Part shown: positions 1-10,316 of the stretch, piece by piece
How the letters are laid out: each line of letters opens with the position of its first letter
Position numbering within the stretch: the first letter of the stretch is position 1
From: Amaranthus tricolor
Taxonomy: Eukaryota > Streptophyta > Magnoliopsida > Caryophyllales > Amaranthaceae
NCBI RefSeq assembly: GCF_026212465.1
Contig: NC_080048.1
Coordinates: forward strand, 37,476,375-37,540,374
Length of the DNA: 64,000 nt
Reading direction: 5' to 3'
Translations under genes and position numbers: made by a program
The notes under the pieces: model-generated
What the model saw: only the letters and a program-made list of their open reading frames with translations
Database searches by the model: none
Told to the model about the DNA's origin: nothing

Positions 1-3000
1 TCAACATAATCGATTATTCGCCCACTTGGAGTGTGTAGTATGAGAGGATCCTCGGTATAAATGAGCTTAGTGGGATCATTAGGGTCAGGTTCTGGCTCCT
101 TGTTCAGGAGAATAAATTCCGGAGGTGCATCTGTTCAAGTAGCAATTCAAATAGCAGCAATAAAATAGAGTTAGCGAAAAGCTGCAAAATCATAACGGCC
201 CGTTTGGTAATCAGTACTAAATGGTGGGAATGGTAATAGAAAGTTAGTGTAATTTTGGTAGAAATATCTCTTGACAAATTTTATGGTCATACTTATGCTC
301 TCCTCAACAATCTCATTTTCTTTACAAAATTTATTCCAATGCATTAGCATTTGAACTTGTGATATAAGGTGGTAATGGAAAATTGTGAACAAGAAAACTT
401 TATATGATCAAAATTCAATTACTATGGAAATGACATGATACATATCATGAATTTACACTACAAATCATTCTCATTACCACTAATTAATACTGTTAACCAA
501 ACAAGCCGTAAGAGCTTGCAGACAACTTCATTGCCAAACAGATAAGTCACAAAAGTAGAGACTATGCTACTACAAAGCAGATTACAACATCCAATACTGT
601 AAGGCATCCATAAAGAGCTGCACAATCACCACAACATTCACAGGGAAGGAAACGGACAACAATAAAATAATCAACACAAACTATCAGCAAAGTTCCACAG
701 AGCGAATTTTTTCATTGATATATCAATGTTGTACATTTGTACTTGTTTACTACTTGTTTATCCTGGAAAACAAGAAGCTGTTGGCAATAAGTAAACAAAA
801 ACACATTACGGTCTTTAATTAGAGTGGTGAATTAGAACCAAGTCAAACCAATTACAAGAAAGCCATAGATCAATATCAGTATAATATAAAAAGGGAAAAT
901 TTGATATTAATAATCTCATCTTTCACTTATCCGCTGTGAATGATCCCATTTTTGCATTATTTTTTGGAAAAATTGATATTAATAATCCAACCTTTCACCC
1001 ATCGGCTGTGAATAATTCTACCTTTGGATTATTTTTTTAATAATCCAGTCGTTGATCTTAGGTTGCTATCAGCATAACCTTTTATTTTATAATAATTCAA
1101 CATTTGCCCTTAGTTTGCCATCATCATACCCTGTTAATATGCTGACAGCAAATAAAGGGCAAAGGTTAGATTATCTAAAAACAATCCAAAGTTGGGATTA
1201 TTCATAGCGGATGAGTGAAAAGTTGGATTATTAATATCATTTTTCCTATTTTTTAATATTCCAACCTTTTCTATCAATTTGCTCCCAACATACCCTTTTA
1301 ACTATAAACCTATTATAACAGGACCAGGATTTAAAAATAAAATTTTAAAAAAAAAAAAAAAAAAAAAACTAATTTCTCAACCCCCTCCTCTTCTAACGCC
1401 TCAACCTTGCCACCCCCTTATCCTCCCCTAGCACTGATAACCTCCCGCAACCCCTCCCCCCACACCGTGCGACCCCCCTTTTCCCCATCCCTACCAATTT
1501 CCTAAACCCACCATTGCTTGGAATACTCGAAACAAATTTAACTCTGAAAATAACACCTTTACTCCAGACATAGTAATTCTAATTTCCTTGAGAACAATGA
1601 TTATATATGGCAAATATGTAGGACAAAGTGACGAACACATACCCTTTTCCCACCAGTATTCAAGCTCTGCGGGCATTGGGAGTCTTAATGGAGCTTTGTA
1701 AAACGAATTTAACCACATTTCCCTTTCTTGATCCACTTCATCCACATATGTTTTCCAGTATTCAGGAACCTGCATCATATATACGTTACTATTCATGCTC
1801 TATTATATCAGAAGGATAAGAGATAATTAACTGTTCATGCACGAGAAATGGTAAGTCTTATACTTCATAAAACTGGTTAATGAAACCTGGAGCTTGCCAC
1901 ACTTCATTTGCCTCATAAAAATAGGGATGCTGAGGATCACCATATGGACCCCTTTCCTCTCTAACCACTGCACCAAAATTCCAAGACCAACAATTACCAC
2001 TTAAATATCAATGTCATAATAAAGTTGGCATTGTAGATAAATAATAGCTTGAGTAATTTACAATCTTCGCCACTAACTTGTCATTTTTACTAGCTGAAGC
2101 TTAGTGCATCCAGGTGAGGTTCTGAGCATGTTCAACATGTTCGACCGCATAGAGCCCCAAAAAATTGGGAGCCTCATTATTAAATTACATAGTATATGTT
2201 AAGTGTTTAAAGAAACAAAGTTGATAGAAAAATATGATAATGTTTGAAATTGCACAGGGCTTTCAAAGAATTTGTCAATTTTTGCTCCACCTCTGAGTGC
2301 ATCAGCGTCACGGCATATGAGTCATGAGTACCTCATAATAAACCTTTTGAGCTTACCGCACCAGCTATATAAACTAAGACAATGGCAAGACTAGATTCCT
2401 TGAGCACTATAGCGAACATGAACACATTCACAATATTTAATATAAAAAGTGATGACAGAAAACAAACTCCTCCCCCTCCCCCTCCCCCTCCCCTGGCCCT
2501 CGGGTTTATTTTTTCTCATGGTTGTGTTTATTAGTACTGTCTCCTGAGAAAAGGAAAGAGGACTTACTTCCATCTGGCTTATTGACAAACATTCGAGCTT
2601 TGGCTGCTGCAACTTCAGCTATACCTGCATGCATCTGAATAGTCCTCAGGTAAGGGTACAAATGTACAATATTTTCTATCAAAAAGCCTCCAACCGGACG
2701 TCTAACAGTTGATAAAAGTGAACCATACCGCAGCAATTTCTTCATCGCAACCAGCAGATTCTTCCACGTGCTCACCAAAGTAGAATCGACCCTTCAACCC
2801 ACAAATAACAAACACCAAGTACATATGACTGTAAGCACAGTTTGACATTATGTACAAGAAAATACATATAAAAGAGCCATTCAGTGTTCTTTTTTCACTC
2901 ATCATTATTCCCAATCTTAGATGGATGAGGGTTGTGCTAGGTAGACCATATACAAAGGTGCCCCAAACATTACGAGCAATAGCCAACACCATCTTTTAGG

Positions 3001-5920
3001 ATGCTTTGGAGAAGAAACTTCCGTGGAAGAATCAAAAAAAAGGAAAATAAACATGTACAAACAAAATAAAGAGACATGAAAGCATTTTCAAGTACTTACA
3101 AAAATAGGCCTTTCATTCACTTCGTACACACCACAACCATGCATTCTGCCATGCTTCCACTGACCAGCATAACGGTACCGGCCTTTTTCACTGTACAGTA
3201 AACATAAAATGTATAAAACACAAAAACGTACTAGCATTAAAGAAAAGAACTTTTAGAAGATATCGCATCAATAAAGAAGTAAGACAGGTTCAAGATTTCA
3301 CTTTTAAAGGAATAAATATATAAAATGAAAACAGGATGTAAGACTACACTTTAATTCTGTCAAGCTTGCCTTAAGCTCTATGATCAATCCCAACAACATA
3401 TGAGAATCTATTACATTTCTTCACAAAAACTCTCCAACACATGATGTTGATAGAAACATATGCATTGATGCAAACGCTCATTGCTGGCAAGGGGATCAAG
3501 CATTTATCAAGTACTCATATAATATTTTCAAAAAAGCTACAAAATGCACACAAATTGTGTATGGCGAACTACAGCATAAAATAATTTTCACAAAAAAAAG
3601 TTAATATTAACTGGTGAAAAGCAACAAAGTGAAAGTTAACAGCAATAACTTACGGCTTTTTTCCATACTGTCTTATCCACTCCTCTTGTTCATAGAAAGG
3701 GATTTCATAATTCCCATTCGCCAGACGCACACTATCTTCAATATCCATTTCCAGCCATTCCCTATCTTCAGGGGTCATGAAATCTCTCCTAAAAATTTTC
3801 CCTTCAGCATGCATTTGAGCTTCAAGTCTGACAAAAGCATCCAATAATTTAGTGTGGAAGATTCTAAAGTGTTTCCATGACAACTAATCATTCAAATGTA
3901 GTTTCTTGTCAGTAGACATACTTGGATCCCGGAACAGGTTCAATATCAGGTATCTCAACTTCGACAACTCCATGCCCCTCCTGATTGTTCTGAAGCCATT
4001 CTCCCTCATACCTACAGTATGAAATTCCCACTCAGTAGTTACTAAATTTAGCTAAAATCAACACATGTGGACCCAAATGTCAAGAAATGACAACACCAAC
4101 AATCCATTTCCCCAATAACATCACGCATCTCCAACTTAGGTGGGAATCTGGATGATCGATGTACGCAACCTTAACTTTATAGCAAATGGTTTGCTTCCAA
4201 ATTCTGATTAACCCTTGATAGCCAAAAAAAAAAAAAAGCAATATTAACAGACCTGACTAAACCTTGCTGCGCAACATAAACACCTTTTCCATGAGCCATG
4301 TCATCCCATACAGTGCCTTCATACCTTTACAAATTGAATACATGAATCCATTAGCAAGTACGATACAAGCTATAATTTAAAACAAAACTGGGAAAAAGGG
4401 AACCTTCCACAGAAAATAGTTCAACCTTGAAGTCATGTGCATTAAAATTATCATGGATATCAAGAACAGAAGAAGTTAATGGCTAAGCCACCACAAAAAT
4501 AGCAAATAACAATTTTTTTTTACAGTTGAATAGCCACAACCAGACTCTAACTACAACAAAGAAATCGATGTTGAGCAATGGGATTAGCAAAGAAAATGAC
4601 AACCCAATATAATCAATATCTAAATCGTTCAAAGCAAGTAAAAGATTTGTGCTGCTAACCCCGTCAAAAGGGATGGCTTGTACTTGTTAACCCTAATTAA
4701 GCTCTAAACTTCATTATTTTATGTGTTATACCTTTCATATGCTAAATCAATTAAACAATACAAAGAACTCCAACAATATGATATCAAGCATTGCATAAAC
4801 TATTCAACAACCACACAAAACACAAGCAAACAATAATTTTCATGCTTCACAAACCCTTATACACAGTTTACATAAACCAAAACCAATCATGTCAAAACTA
4901 AAATACATCAGCATTCCCATTCTAATAAAAAAAATGTCACAATTATCATATAAGTTCCCAACAAGGAAACAAACCAAAACCCAATTAAAACCCAGCAAGA
5001 TAATAAAACTCACTTCTAACAATTTGAAATATACAAATCAATTCCTTGTGTTTCATTTTTCAATGCCCCAATGCCTGTAAGTGGCGCACACTAAGGCGTG
5101 GTTTGGGATACACTCGTCAATCACAATTAAAGAGGTTTTTTCCGATTAACCCAAATTAATACATTGCATTGAAAACATAATATATTGATGAGTAGTAATT
5201 ATTCCATCAAACCAAACACTCTAATAATTCCTAAACATCAAATGCAATGGAAAATACAGCTAATCAATAACAAAACTAAATAAACAATGAAACTTACGAG
5301 CCGCCATCGGGAAAAACATAGCTAACCCATTGCAAAAACTCCTCAGTACGATCCAATTCCTCAATAACATCCCGAGGATTTCTAATATCGTAATGATTAC
5401 TAGGAATAACCGGATAAGGTTTCCTGTAAGGCAAATAAAATGGTGCAATTGGAGGGTCACGACCAGCTTTAACTTCATCTCTAACAATCTTCCAATCTTC
5501 TTCATCAACCAATGCTGGGTCCCACCCAGGTTTAAGCATACGGGTCGGAGCATCCGCCCATAACTCTTTAAGGTCTTCTTCCCTCCAATTCTCATTATCT
5601 TTCGGAAAATTATACAAGTTTCCCAATTCATTAATCCGAGCCAGAATCTCAGCTTCTTCTGTAAGTCGAGTGTATCTACGGGACTTCAATGCTTCTTGAA
5701 ATAGCCGAATGTTTCTTTGTTCAGGTGATTCTTCCAAGTCGGGTTTTGGGGCAAGGTAGTCGCTGGGTCGTTTGTAGTTGAATTCATTGCGGGTGGGTTT
5801 GGAGGGTCCGGATTCGGACTCGGACTCGGAGTCGGAGTCTGAGTCAGTGTCGGATTCTGAATCGAGATAAGCTATTTTCTTTCTGGGTAATGGTTGGTCT
5901 TCTAGTTGTTCGTTTGACAT
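1..5920 (-). CDS. TIC100: TIC100, MORN-repeat subunit of the plastid inner-envelope protein translocon (3' end missing)
   Basis: Ten exons were placed by reading frame and GT-AG borders: 5298-5920, 4253-4324, 3922-4011, 3654-3827, 3100-3190, 2729-2791, 2568-2634, 1864-1967, 1643-1769 and 1-130 (continues off the edge). Phases join without a break for 513 residues; the Arabidopsis protein is, from memory, about 870. The start is the first ATG of the frame. Residues 20-40 are an acidic Asp/Ser/Glu tract. Three MORN-type repeats follow, each beginning Y-E/A-G-x-W (about residues 209-232, 233-252 and 326-345). Downstream blocks such as AKARMFVNKPDG and REMWLNSFYKAPLRLPMPAE match TIC100/EMB1211 as I remember it. 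In Arabidopsis TIC100 works with TIC20, TIC56 and TIC214 in the 1-MDa import complex and is embryo-essential. The leader just upstream of the ATG is pyrimidine-rich on the coding strand; no clear TATA box was seen. Intron 9 (131-1642) carries a MITE. Confidence 0.93.
894..1246. mobile_element. MITE inside TIC100 intron 9
   Basis: About 50 bases at the left end (gatattaataatc...ttatccgctgtgaat) reappear inverted at the right end (attcatagcggatgag...attattaatatc). A second partial copy of the left arm starts near 961, so the left arm is internally duplicated. There is no coding potential. The family was not recognised and no clear target duplication was seen. Confidence 0.65.
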
Positions 5921-6534
5921 TGTTGAAGAAGAATGAGAAATGGAGAGATGGGGAGTGAATAGAGAGAAAGGGAGAAGGGGATAATAGTGATAAGGTAGAG
6001 AAGAGGGGAAAAGTGATAGTAGGAAGAAGATAGATAATTAGATATGATGTTTTTAAATTTTTGTGTATAATTTTGTTCTATTAAAATTAATAATTCTTTT
6101 AATTTCAAAAATTGTATTATAAACTTAATATAAAAAAATTTAATCATAAGTAATTGTTTATTTAGGATTGATTATCCATATTTTACCTTAGATTCACCAA
6201 AAAATTAGATAGTTTTTTAAGGTGATTATTAAGTAGTTTTAAGGGTAAAAAGAATAAATATAGTGGAGAAAGAATTTTAAACTGTGGGAAGGGTTAGGGA
6301 TGGTGAGTAGGGATGGATATGAATTTATGGGTTGAATTTGAATCAAGTCCAATTAAATTTGGATCTAAACTCATTATTTTTTAATGGACTAATACTTAGA
6401 CTAATTCTTAGAGCTGAAAATTTTAGATTTGGATCCAAAACTATTGGATCTTTCGGATCACGGGTCCTAAATAGATATTGATTCATTTATTCAAACTTAA
6501 ACTTTGTTGCTCTTTAAAGTTCACAAATTGATAA

Positions 6535-6903
6535 CAAATGTGTAGCTACATGCTTACTCAATATGGTTTCACGATACCTCAAGTATGCATTTAGGGTAAC
6601 TCAAGTAGGGGTTAACAGTATGTCAAGTGGACATTCAATATACCTCAAATAGGTATTTAGGAACATCAAATAGGTATTTTGAATACCTTAAGTTGGGGTT
6701 TTACAACGTATCAAGGAGCGTTTTTCAGCATATTAAGTAGGATTTTACACCATAATAATTTGGGCATAAAGTATAACGAGTTGGTATTTTAATGTAACTC
6801 AGGTAGGGATTCATGAATCAATTTGGGGTTCAAAGTACCTTAGGAAGTGATTCAGCGTATATGAAGTAGGAATTAAGAATATGTTAATTTCTCCAGTAGA
6901 GTT
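6535..6903 (+). repeat. Left arm: degenerate tandem array, unit about 20-24 bases
   Basis: Repeats of the type acctcaagtaggtattta follow one another about every 20-24 bases with much drift. The run through 6670-6900 (key words ggggttttacaacgtatcaa, gaattaagaatatgtta, agtagag) matches the reverse complement of 7705-7960 almost unit by unit. The two arrays are therefore arms of one inverted repeat rather than independent simple sequence. Confidence 0.7.
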
Positions 6904-6907
6904 TTTG

Positions 6908-7405
6908 TAACACCCTGACCCCATTAGATCGCTGGTGACTACCTATGGAGATTGTAGACTGGCCCTTAGTCCAATATAAGTCTTTTCAATGCCTTTGACC
7001 TCACTCGTGCACACCCCTAAAAACTTTTCACGAGGTGACTTATTTTAAGATTGTCCCCAAACAAGCACGCTTAATTATGGAGTTCTTAGCATATGGGCTC
7101 CCTTGAAAAGAAGATGTACCTTGTTAATATGAGTAGTCTATCAATCTGTTTTAAATCTCAACCCAGAGTATCACACTCAACCCACTTAAGAATGCAACGT
7201 CCACGTTACACCTTAGTTTCAAGACCCCGCTAGGTCCAATGAGCACACCATCAGCCACAGTTGACGGGTTGCTTTGATACCACTTTAACAACCCAGTCCC
7301 TATTGGACTGCCAATGAATACCCATGGAGATTGTAGACTAACTTCACATACCAACACAAGTCTTTTCAGCGCACTTTGACCTCACTCATGTGCACTCAAG
7401 AGAAA
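6908..7405 (-). mobile_element. Cassandra-like TRIM element with 5S-rRNA-like LTR (5' LTR truncated)
   Basis: Read on the minus strand. A primer-binding site TGGTATCAAAGC (RC at about 7274-7285), close to the initiator-methionine tRNA type, separates a truncated 5' LTR (about 7287-7405) from a short internal domain (about 7150-7285) and a full 3' LTR (about 6908-7150). The LTRs share ccatggagattgtagact and the following 70 bases. The 3' LTR contains, in order on the minus strand, GAACTCC (7079-7085), TTAAGCGTGCTTG (7062-7074) and GTCACCTCGTG (7029-7039). These resemble, in the same order, the box A and downstream segments of plant 5S rRNA, the hallmark of Cassandra TRIMs. There is no coding capacity. 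Confidence 0.6.
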
Positions 7406-7449
7406 TAATCTTATAGCTAGAAATGTAATTAATTTAAACTTGTGACCAA

Positions 7450-7527
7450 TAATAGTTTATGTAGGAGTTGAACCTACATTTTCTAAGCAATTCCATAGTG
7501 CTCTACCAATTGAGCTAAGAGACTTAG
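7450..7527 (-). pseudogene. tRNA-like sequence (decayed tRNA or SINE head)
   Basis: On the minus strand there is a D arm GCTC/GAGC with box A-like TAGCTCAATTGGTAGAGC, and a perfect 5-base T stem GTAGG/CCTAC around TTCAACT (box B-like). The acceptor stem pairs only in part (about 5 of 7) and the anticodon stem does not pair. It is therefore a dead tRNA or a tRNA-derived retroposon rather than a working gene. Confidence 0.4.
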
Positions 7528-7599
7528 AATACCAATGACCTAATTGTTAAAAAAAACATATGATTATGAATTTGCTAATGTAGTAGTAAAATATACGTT

Positions 7600-8095
7600 A
7601 GGAGCCTTGGGACCTTAACCCCTACTTGAGGTATATCAACCCCCTATTTGAGGTTCCCTAAACACCAACTTAATAAAAGCTAAACCCCAACTCAGCATAG
7701 TGTAAGACTCTACTAAACATGTTAGTATATTCTTAATCCCTATTTTATATACACTTAATCACTACTTATGGTACTACAAACCCTAGCTTAAGGTACTCCT
7801 AAATCCCGAATTAACACTTCCTACACTTGATGTTTCCCAAACACCAACTTTTTATACTCTAAACTCCAACTTAGTATGGTGTAACACTATACATGATACG
7901 TTGAAAAATCCTCCTTGATACGTTGTAAAACCTCAACTTGAGATATTTTAAATACTTATTTGATGTATCCGAAATACCTACTTGAAATATATTAAATGCC
8001 TACTTGAGATATATTAAATACCTACTTTTCTTGAAATATTGTAAACCTGTATTTGACTTATTCTAAATCTCTACTTGAAATATACTAAAAAATCC
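7600..8095 (-). repeat. Right arm: degenerate tandem array, inverted relative to 6535-6903
   Basis: Units of the type cctacttgaggtatattaaat recur about every 20-24 bases. Read in reverse complement the array parallels the left arm, and it extends further inward (7600-7700). There it repeats a larger block (ttacac-at-ctgagttggggttta...aagttggtgttta), which suggests a higher-order unit. Confidence 0.68.
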
Positions 8096-8432
8096 TACCA
8101 ATAAGCGTACAGTTACACAAAATAATTATCATTTTATATTATTAATTTTTCTTATTTAAAATTTGGACCGGTTTAGTTGAAGACGGTATTTTCTCACAAT
8201 AATTAATGATAAATCAAAAGTCAATAACAAAAGCAACTAATATTAGCGTTTTTATTTTGATTTTGAAGACAAACAATTAAAAAGCCAAAGTAAAAAAAAA
8301 AAATTAAAAACAAAAACAAAAGTCAGAGAATCCAAATAGCCCTTTAACATACCCAATGAGCAAATAATTTATCAAATCCCCCTTTACTGCTTTTGAAATG
8401 ATACTATTTGGTTGTTAATTTCTGTCTTGATC

Positions 8433-10316
8433 ATGCTAATGAATCGACTTTGCTCATCTTTTGTGACCCAAAGAAGAATTCTGTATTATTTCAGCACAAA
8501 ATCTGCACTTATTCCTTCATCATCTTCATCTCTGGATCTTCGAACTATTTCCAACTCAAAACCCATCTTAAACCCTCTTTATTCCTTCCTTCCAGATACT
8601 CAAAATCCTAATAATTTAGTCAATTTTATTTGTTCAGCTCTTAAAGAACCCAATTTACAAACAACCCTTTTGTCTAATCACTGCCAACATCTCATTCCTT
8701 ACTTGGGTACCAAAGAGATTTCTAGGGTTTTGCTTAGATGTCAAAGCGAGTCTCAATCTGGTCTTATTTTCTTCAATTGGGTGAGGTATGATCTGGGAAT
8801 CACCCCAAGTTCTCATAATTACTGTATTCTTATTCATTTATTGGTTTGGTCTAGAAAATTTGTTCAAGGCATGAAAATTTTGTGTGAATTAATCCAATTA
8901 GAGTCAAGTAATAGTGAAGAGATTGATGTTTTACAGGGTTTAGTTTCTTGTTCTGAGGAATGTAATTGGGACCCAGTTGTGTTTGATATGCTTATAAAAG
9001 CTTATGTGAAAGATGGTTTGATTAAGGAAGGTTATAGGGCTTTTAGGAAAATGGTTAAATTGGGTTTTGTGCCTCATGTTTTGGCTTTCAATTGCTTGTT
9101 GAATGGACTATTGAAGGTGAACTATGTTGATAAATGTTGGGAATTATATAAAGAGATGTGGAGAATTGGCATTAACCCGAATACATGTACATTTAATATT
9201 TTTACTAATGTGTTGTGTAAGGATCATAATGTAGTGAAGGTGAATGAATTCATGGAGAAAATGGAGGAAGAAGGATTTGTGCCTGACCTTGTGACATATA
9301 ATACTCTAATTGGAAGTTATTGTAGAAATTATGGGTTAGATGACGCTTTTTATCTGTATAAAATTATGTATAGGAGGGGTGTAGTTCCTGATTTAGTCAC
9401 ATATACATCATTAATGAATGGACTTTGTAAGGTTGGAAAGTTGAAGGAAGCTCATCAGGTTTTTCATAGAATGATTGAAAGAGGATTGACTCCAGATATT
9501 GTATCATATAACTCCCTTATCCATGGTTATTGTAAAGAGGGTAGGATGAAAAAATCTAGGCTCTTAGTTCACGAGATGATTGGAAAGAGCATTATCCCGG
9601 ATAATTTCACATGTAAAATTCTTTTAGAAGGATATGCGAAGACACGCAGTTGGCATTCTTGTTTAAATATGGTTTTGGAGCTTAAAAGGTTTGGAGTTGT
9701 AATTACTTATGATATATACAAGTATCTAGTTGTTTCTTTGTGTCAAGATAATCACCCTTTTGCAGCTGTTAAACTTGTAAATAGAATGTTGGAAGATGGT
9801 TACGAGACAGACGAGCATATATATGATAACTTGATGAAATCATTCTGTGATAATGATCACCTAGAAGAAGCATTGCTATGTAAAAGTAAGATGCTAGAAA
9901 GGAATATAAAACCATGTTTAGGCATATATCAAAATCTTATAAGATGCTTGTGTAGGTCAGGAAGATGTTTGGAGGCAGAAGTTCTAATACAAGAAATGAC
10001 TCTATATGATCTTAAACCCGATTATGCGATCTGTAGAGCTTTGGTATTCGGGTATTGCGAAGCTAAAAATGTTGACAAAGTAGAGTCCTTGTTGTATTCA
10101 CTTGCTATGAAGTATCACTTTTATGATACTCATAGTTATAATCAGCTGCTTAAGATCAGGAGTGAGCAAAGTAGTGCTACTGAATTGATGGAATTACAGG
10201 ATAAGATGCTGAAATTGGGATTTGTACCTAATGGTTTGACTTACAAATATGTTATTCAGGGATTGCAGAATGCAGTTATTAAGGATAAGGACAAGGACAT
10301 TTTACTCGTTTGTTAG
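8433..10316 (+). CDS. P-class pentatricopeptide repeat protein, similar to At5g40400
   Basis: Intronless frame of 627 codons from ATG 8433, or 625 from ATG 8439; the frame also extends upstream to 8412, but only from a TTG. The N-terminus (NRLCSSFVTQRRILYYFSTK) is Arg/Ser-rich without acids, as in a mitochondrial or plastid presequence. From about residue 185 to the end the protein is a series of 35-residue PPR motifs with typical words: PDLVTYNTLIGSYCR, PDLVTYTSLMNGLCKVGKL, PDIVSYNSLIHGYCKEGR. No E or DYW extension is seen, so it is P class: such proteins bind organellar RNA in a sequence-specific way and affect its stability, splicing or translation. The arrangement and several blocks (CNWDPVVFDML, FYLYKIMYRR) match Arabidopsis At5g40400 as I remember it. 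The gene is transcribed opposite to TIC100 and ADT and lies between them. The RNA target is unknown. Confidence 0.92.
   Translation: MLMNRLCSSFVTQRRILYYFSTKSALIPSSSSSLDLRTISNSKPILNPLYSFLPDTQNPNNLVNFICSALKEPNLQTTLLSNHCQHLIPYLGTKEISRVLLRCQSESQSGLIFFNWVRYDLGITPSSHNYCILIHLLVWSRKFVQGMKILCELIQLESSNSEEIDVLQGLVSCSEECNWDPVVFDMLIKAYVKDGLIKEGYRAFRKMVKLGFVPHVLAFNCLLNGLLKVNYVDKCWELYKEMWRIGINPNTCTFNIFTNVLCKDHNVVKVNEFMEKMEEEGFVPDLVTYNTLIGSYCRNYGLDDAFYLYKIMYRRGVVPDLVTYTSLMNGLCKVGKLKEAHQVFHRMIERGLTPDIVSYNSLIHGYCKEGRMKKSRLLVHEMIGKSIIPDNFTCKILLEGYAKTRSWHSCLNMVLELKRFGVVITYDIYKYLVVSLCQDNHPFAAVKLVNRMLEDGYETDEHIYDNLMKSFCDNDHLEEALLCKSKMLERNIKPCLGIYQNLIRCLCRSGRCLEAEVLIQEMTLYDLKPDYAICRALVFGYCEAKNVDKVESLLYSLAMKYHFYDTHSYNQLLKIRSEQSSATELMELQDKMLKLGFVPNGLTYKYVIQGLQNAVIKDKDKDILLVC

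Larger units (their letters stand above)
5921..8432. other. Intergenic region between divergently transcribed TIC100 and the PPR gene
   Basis: No gene was found. About 6300-6480 is a degenerate repeat rich in ggatc and gggt words of a type that recurs at 17.9, 22.3, 31.3, 45.1 and 51.6 kb. 6535-8095 is a large inverted structure of tandem arrays around a TRIM element, annotated separately. The promoters of both flanking genes must lie here, but no core element could be assigned with confidence. Confidence 0.6.

Noticed and set aside
2506..2992. Overlapping minus-strand frames around TIC100 exons 6 and 7
   Set aside because: Reading straight through would need a 27-base intron or meets a stop; the GT-AG model with an intron of about 94 bases keeps the family sequence.
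5260..5631. Second long frame opposite or within TIC100 exon 1
   Set aside because: A shifted-frame shadow of a well supported exon.
8412..8432. Upstream extension of the PPR protein by seven residues
   Set aside because: The frame begins at a TTG there; the first real ATGs are 8433 and 8439.
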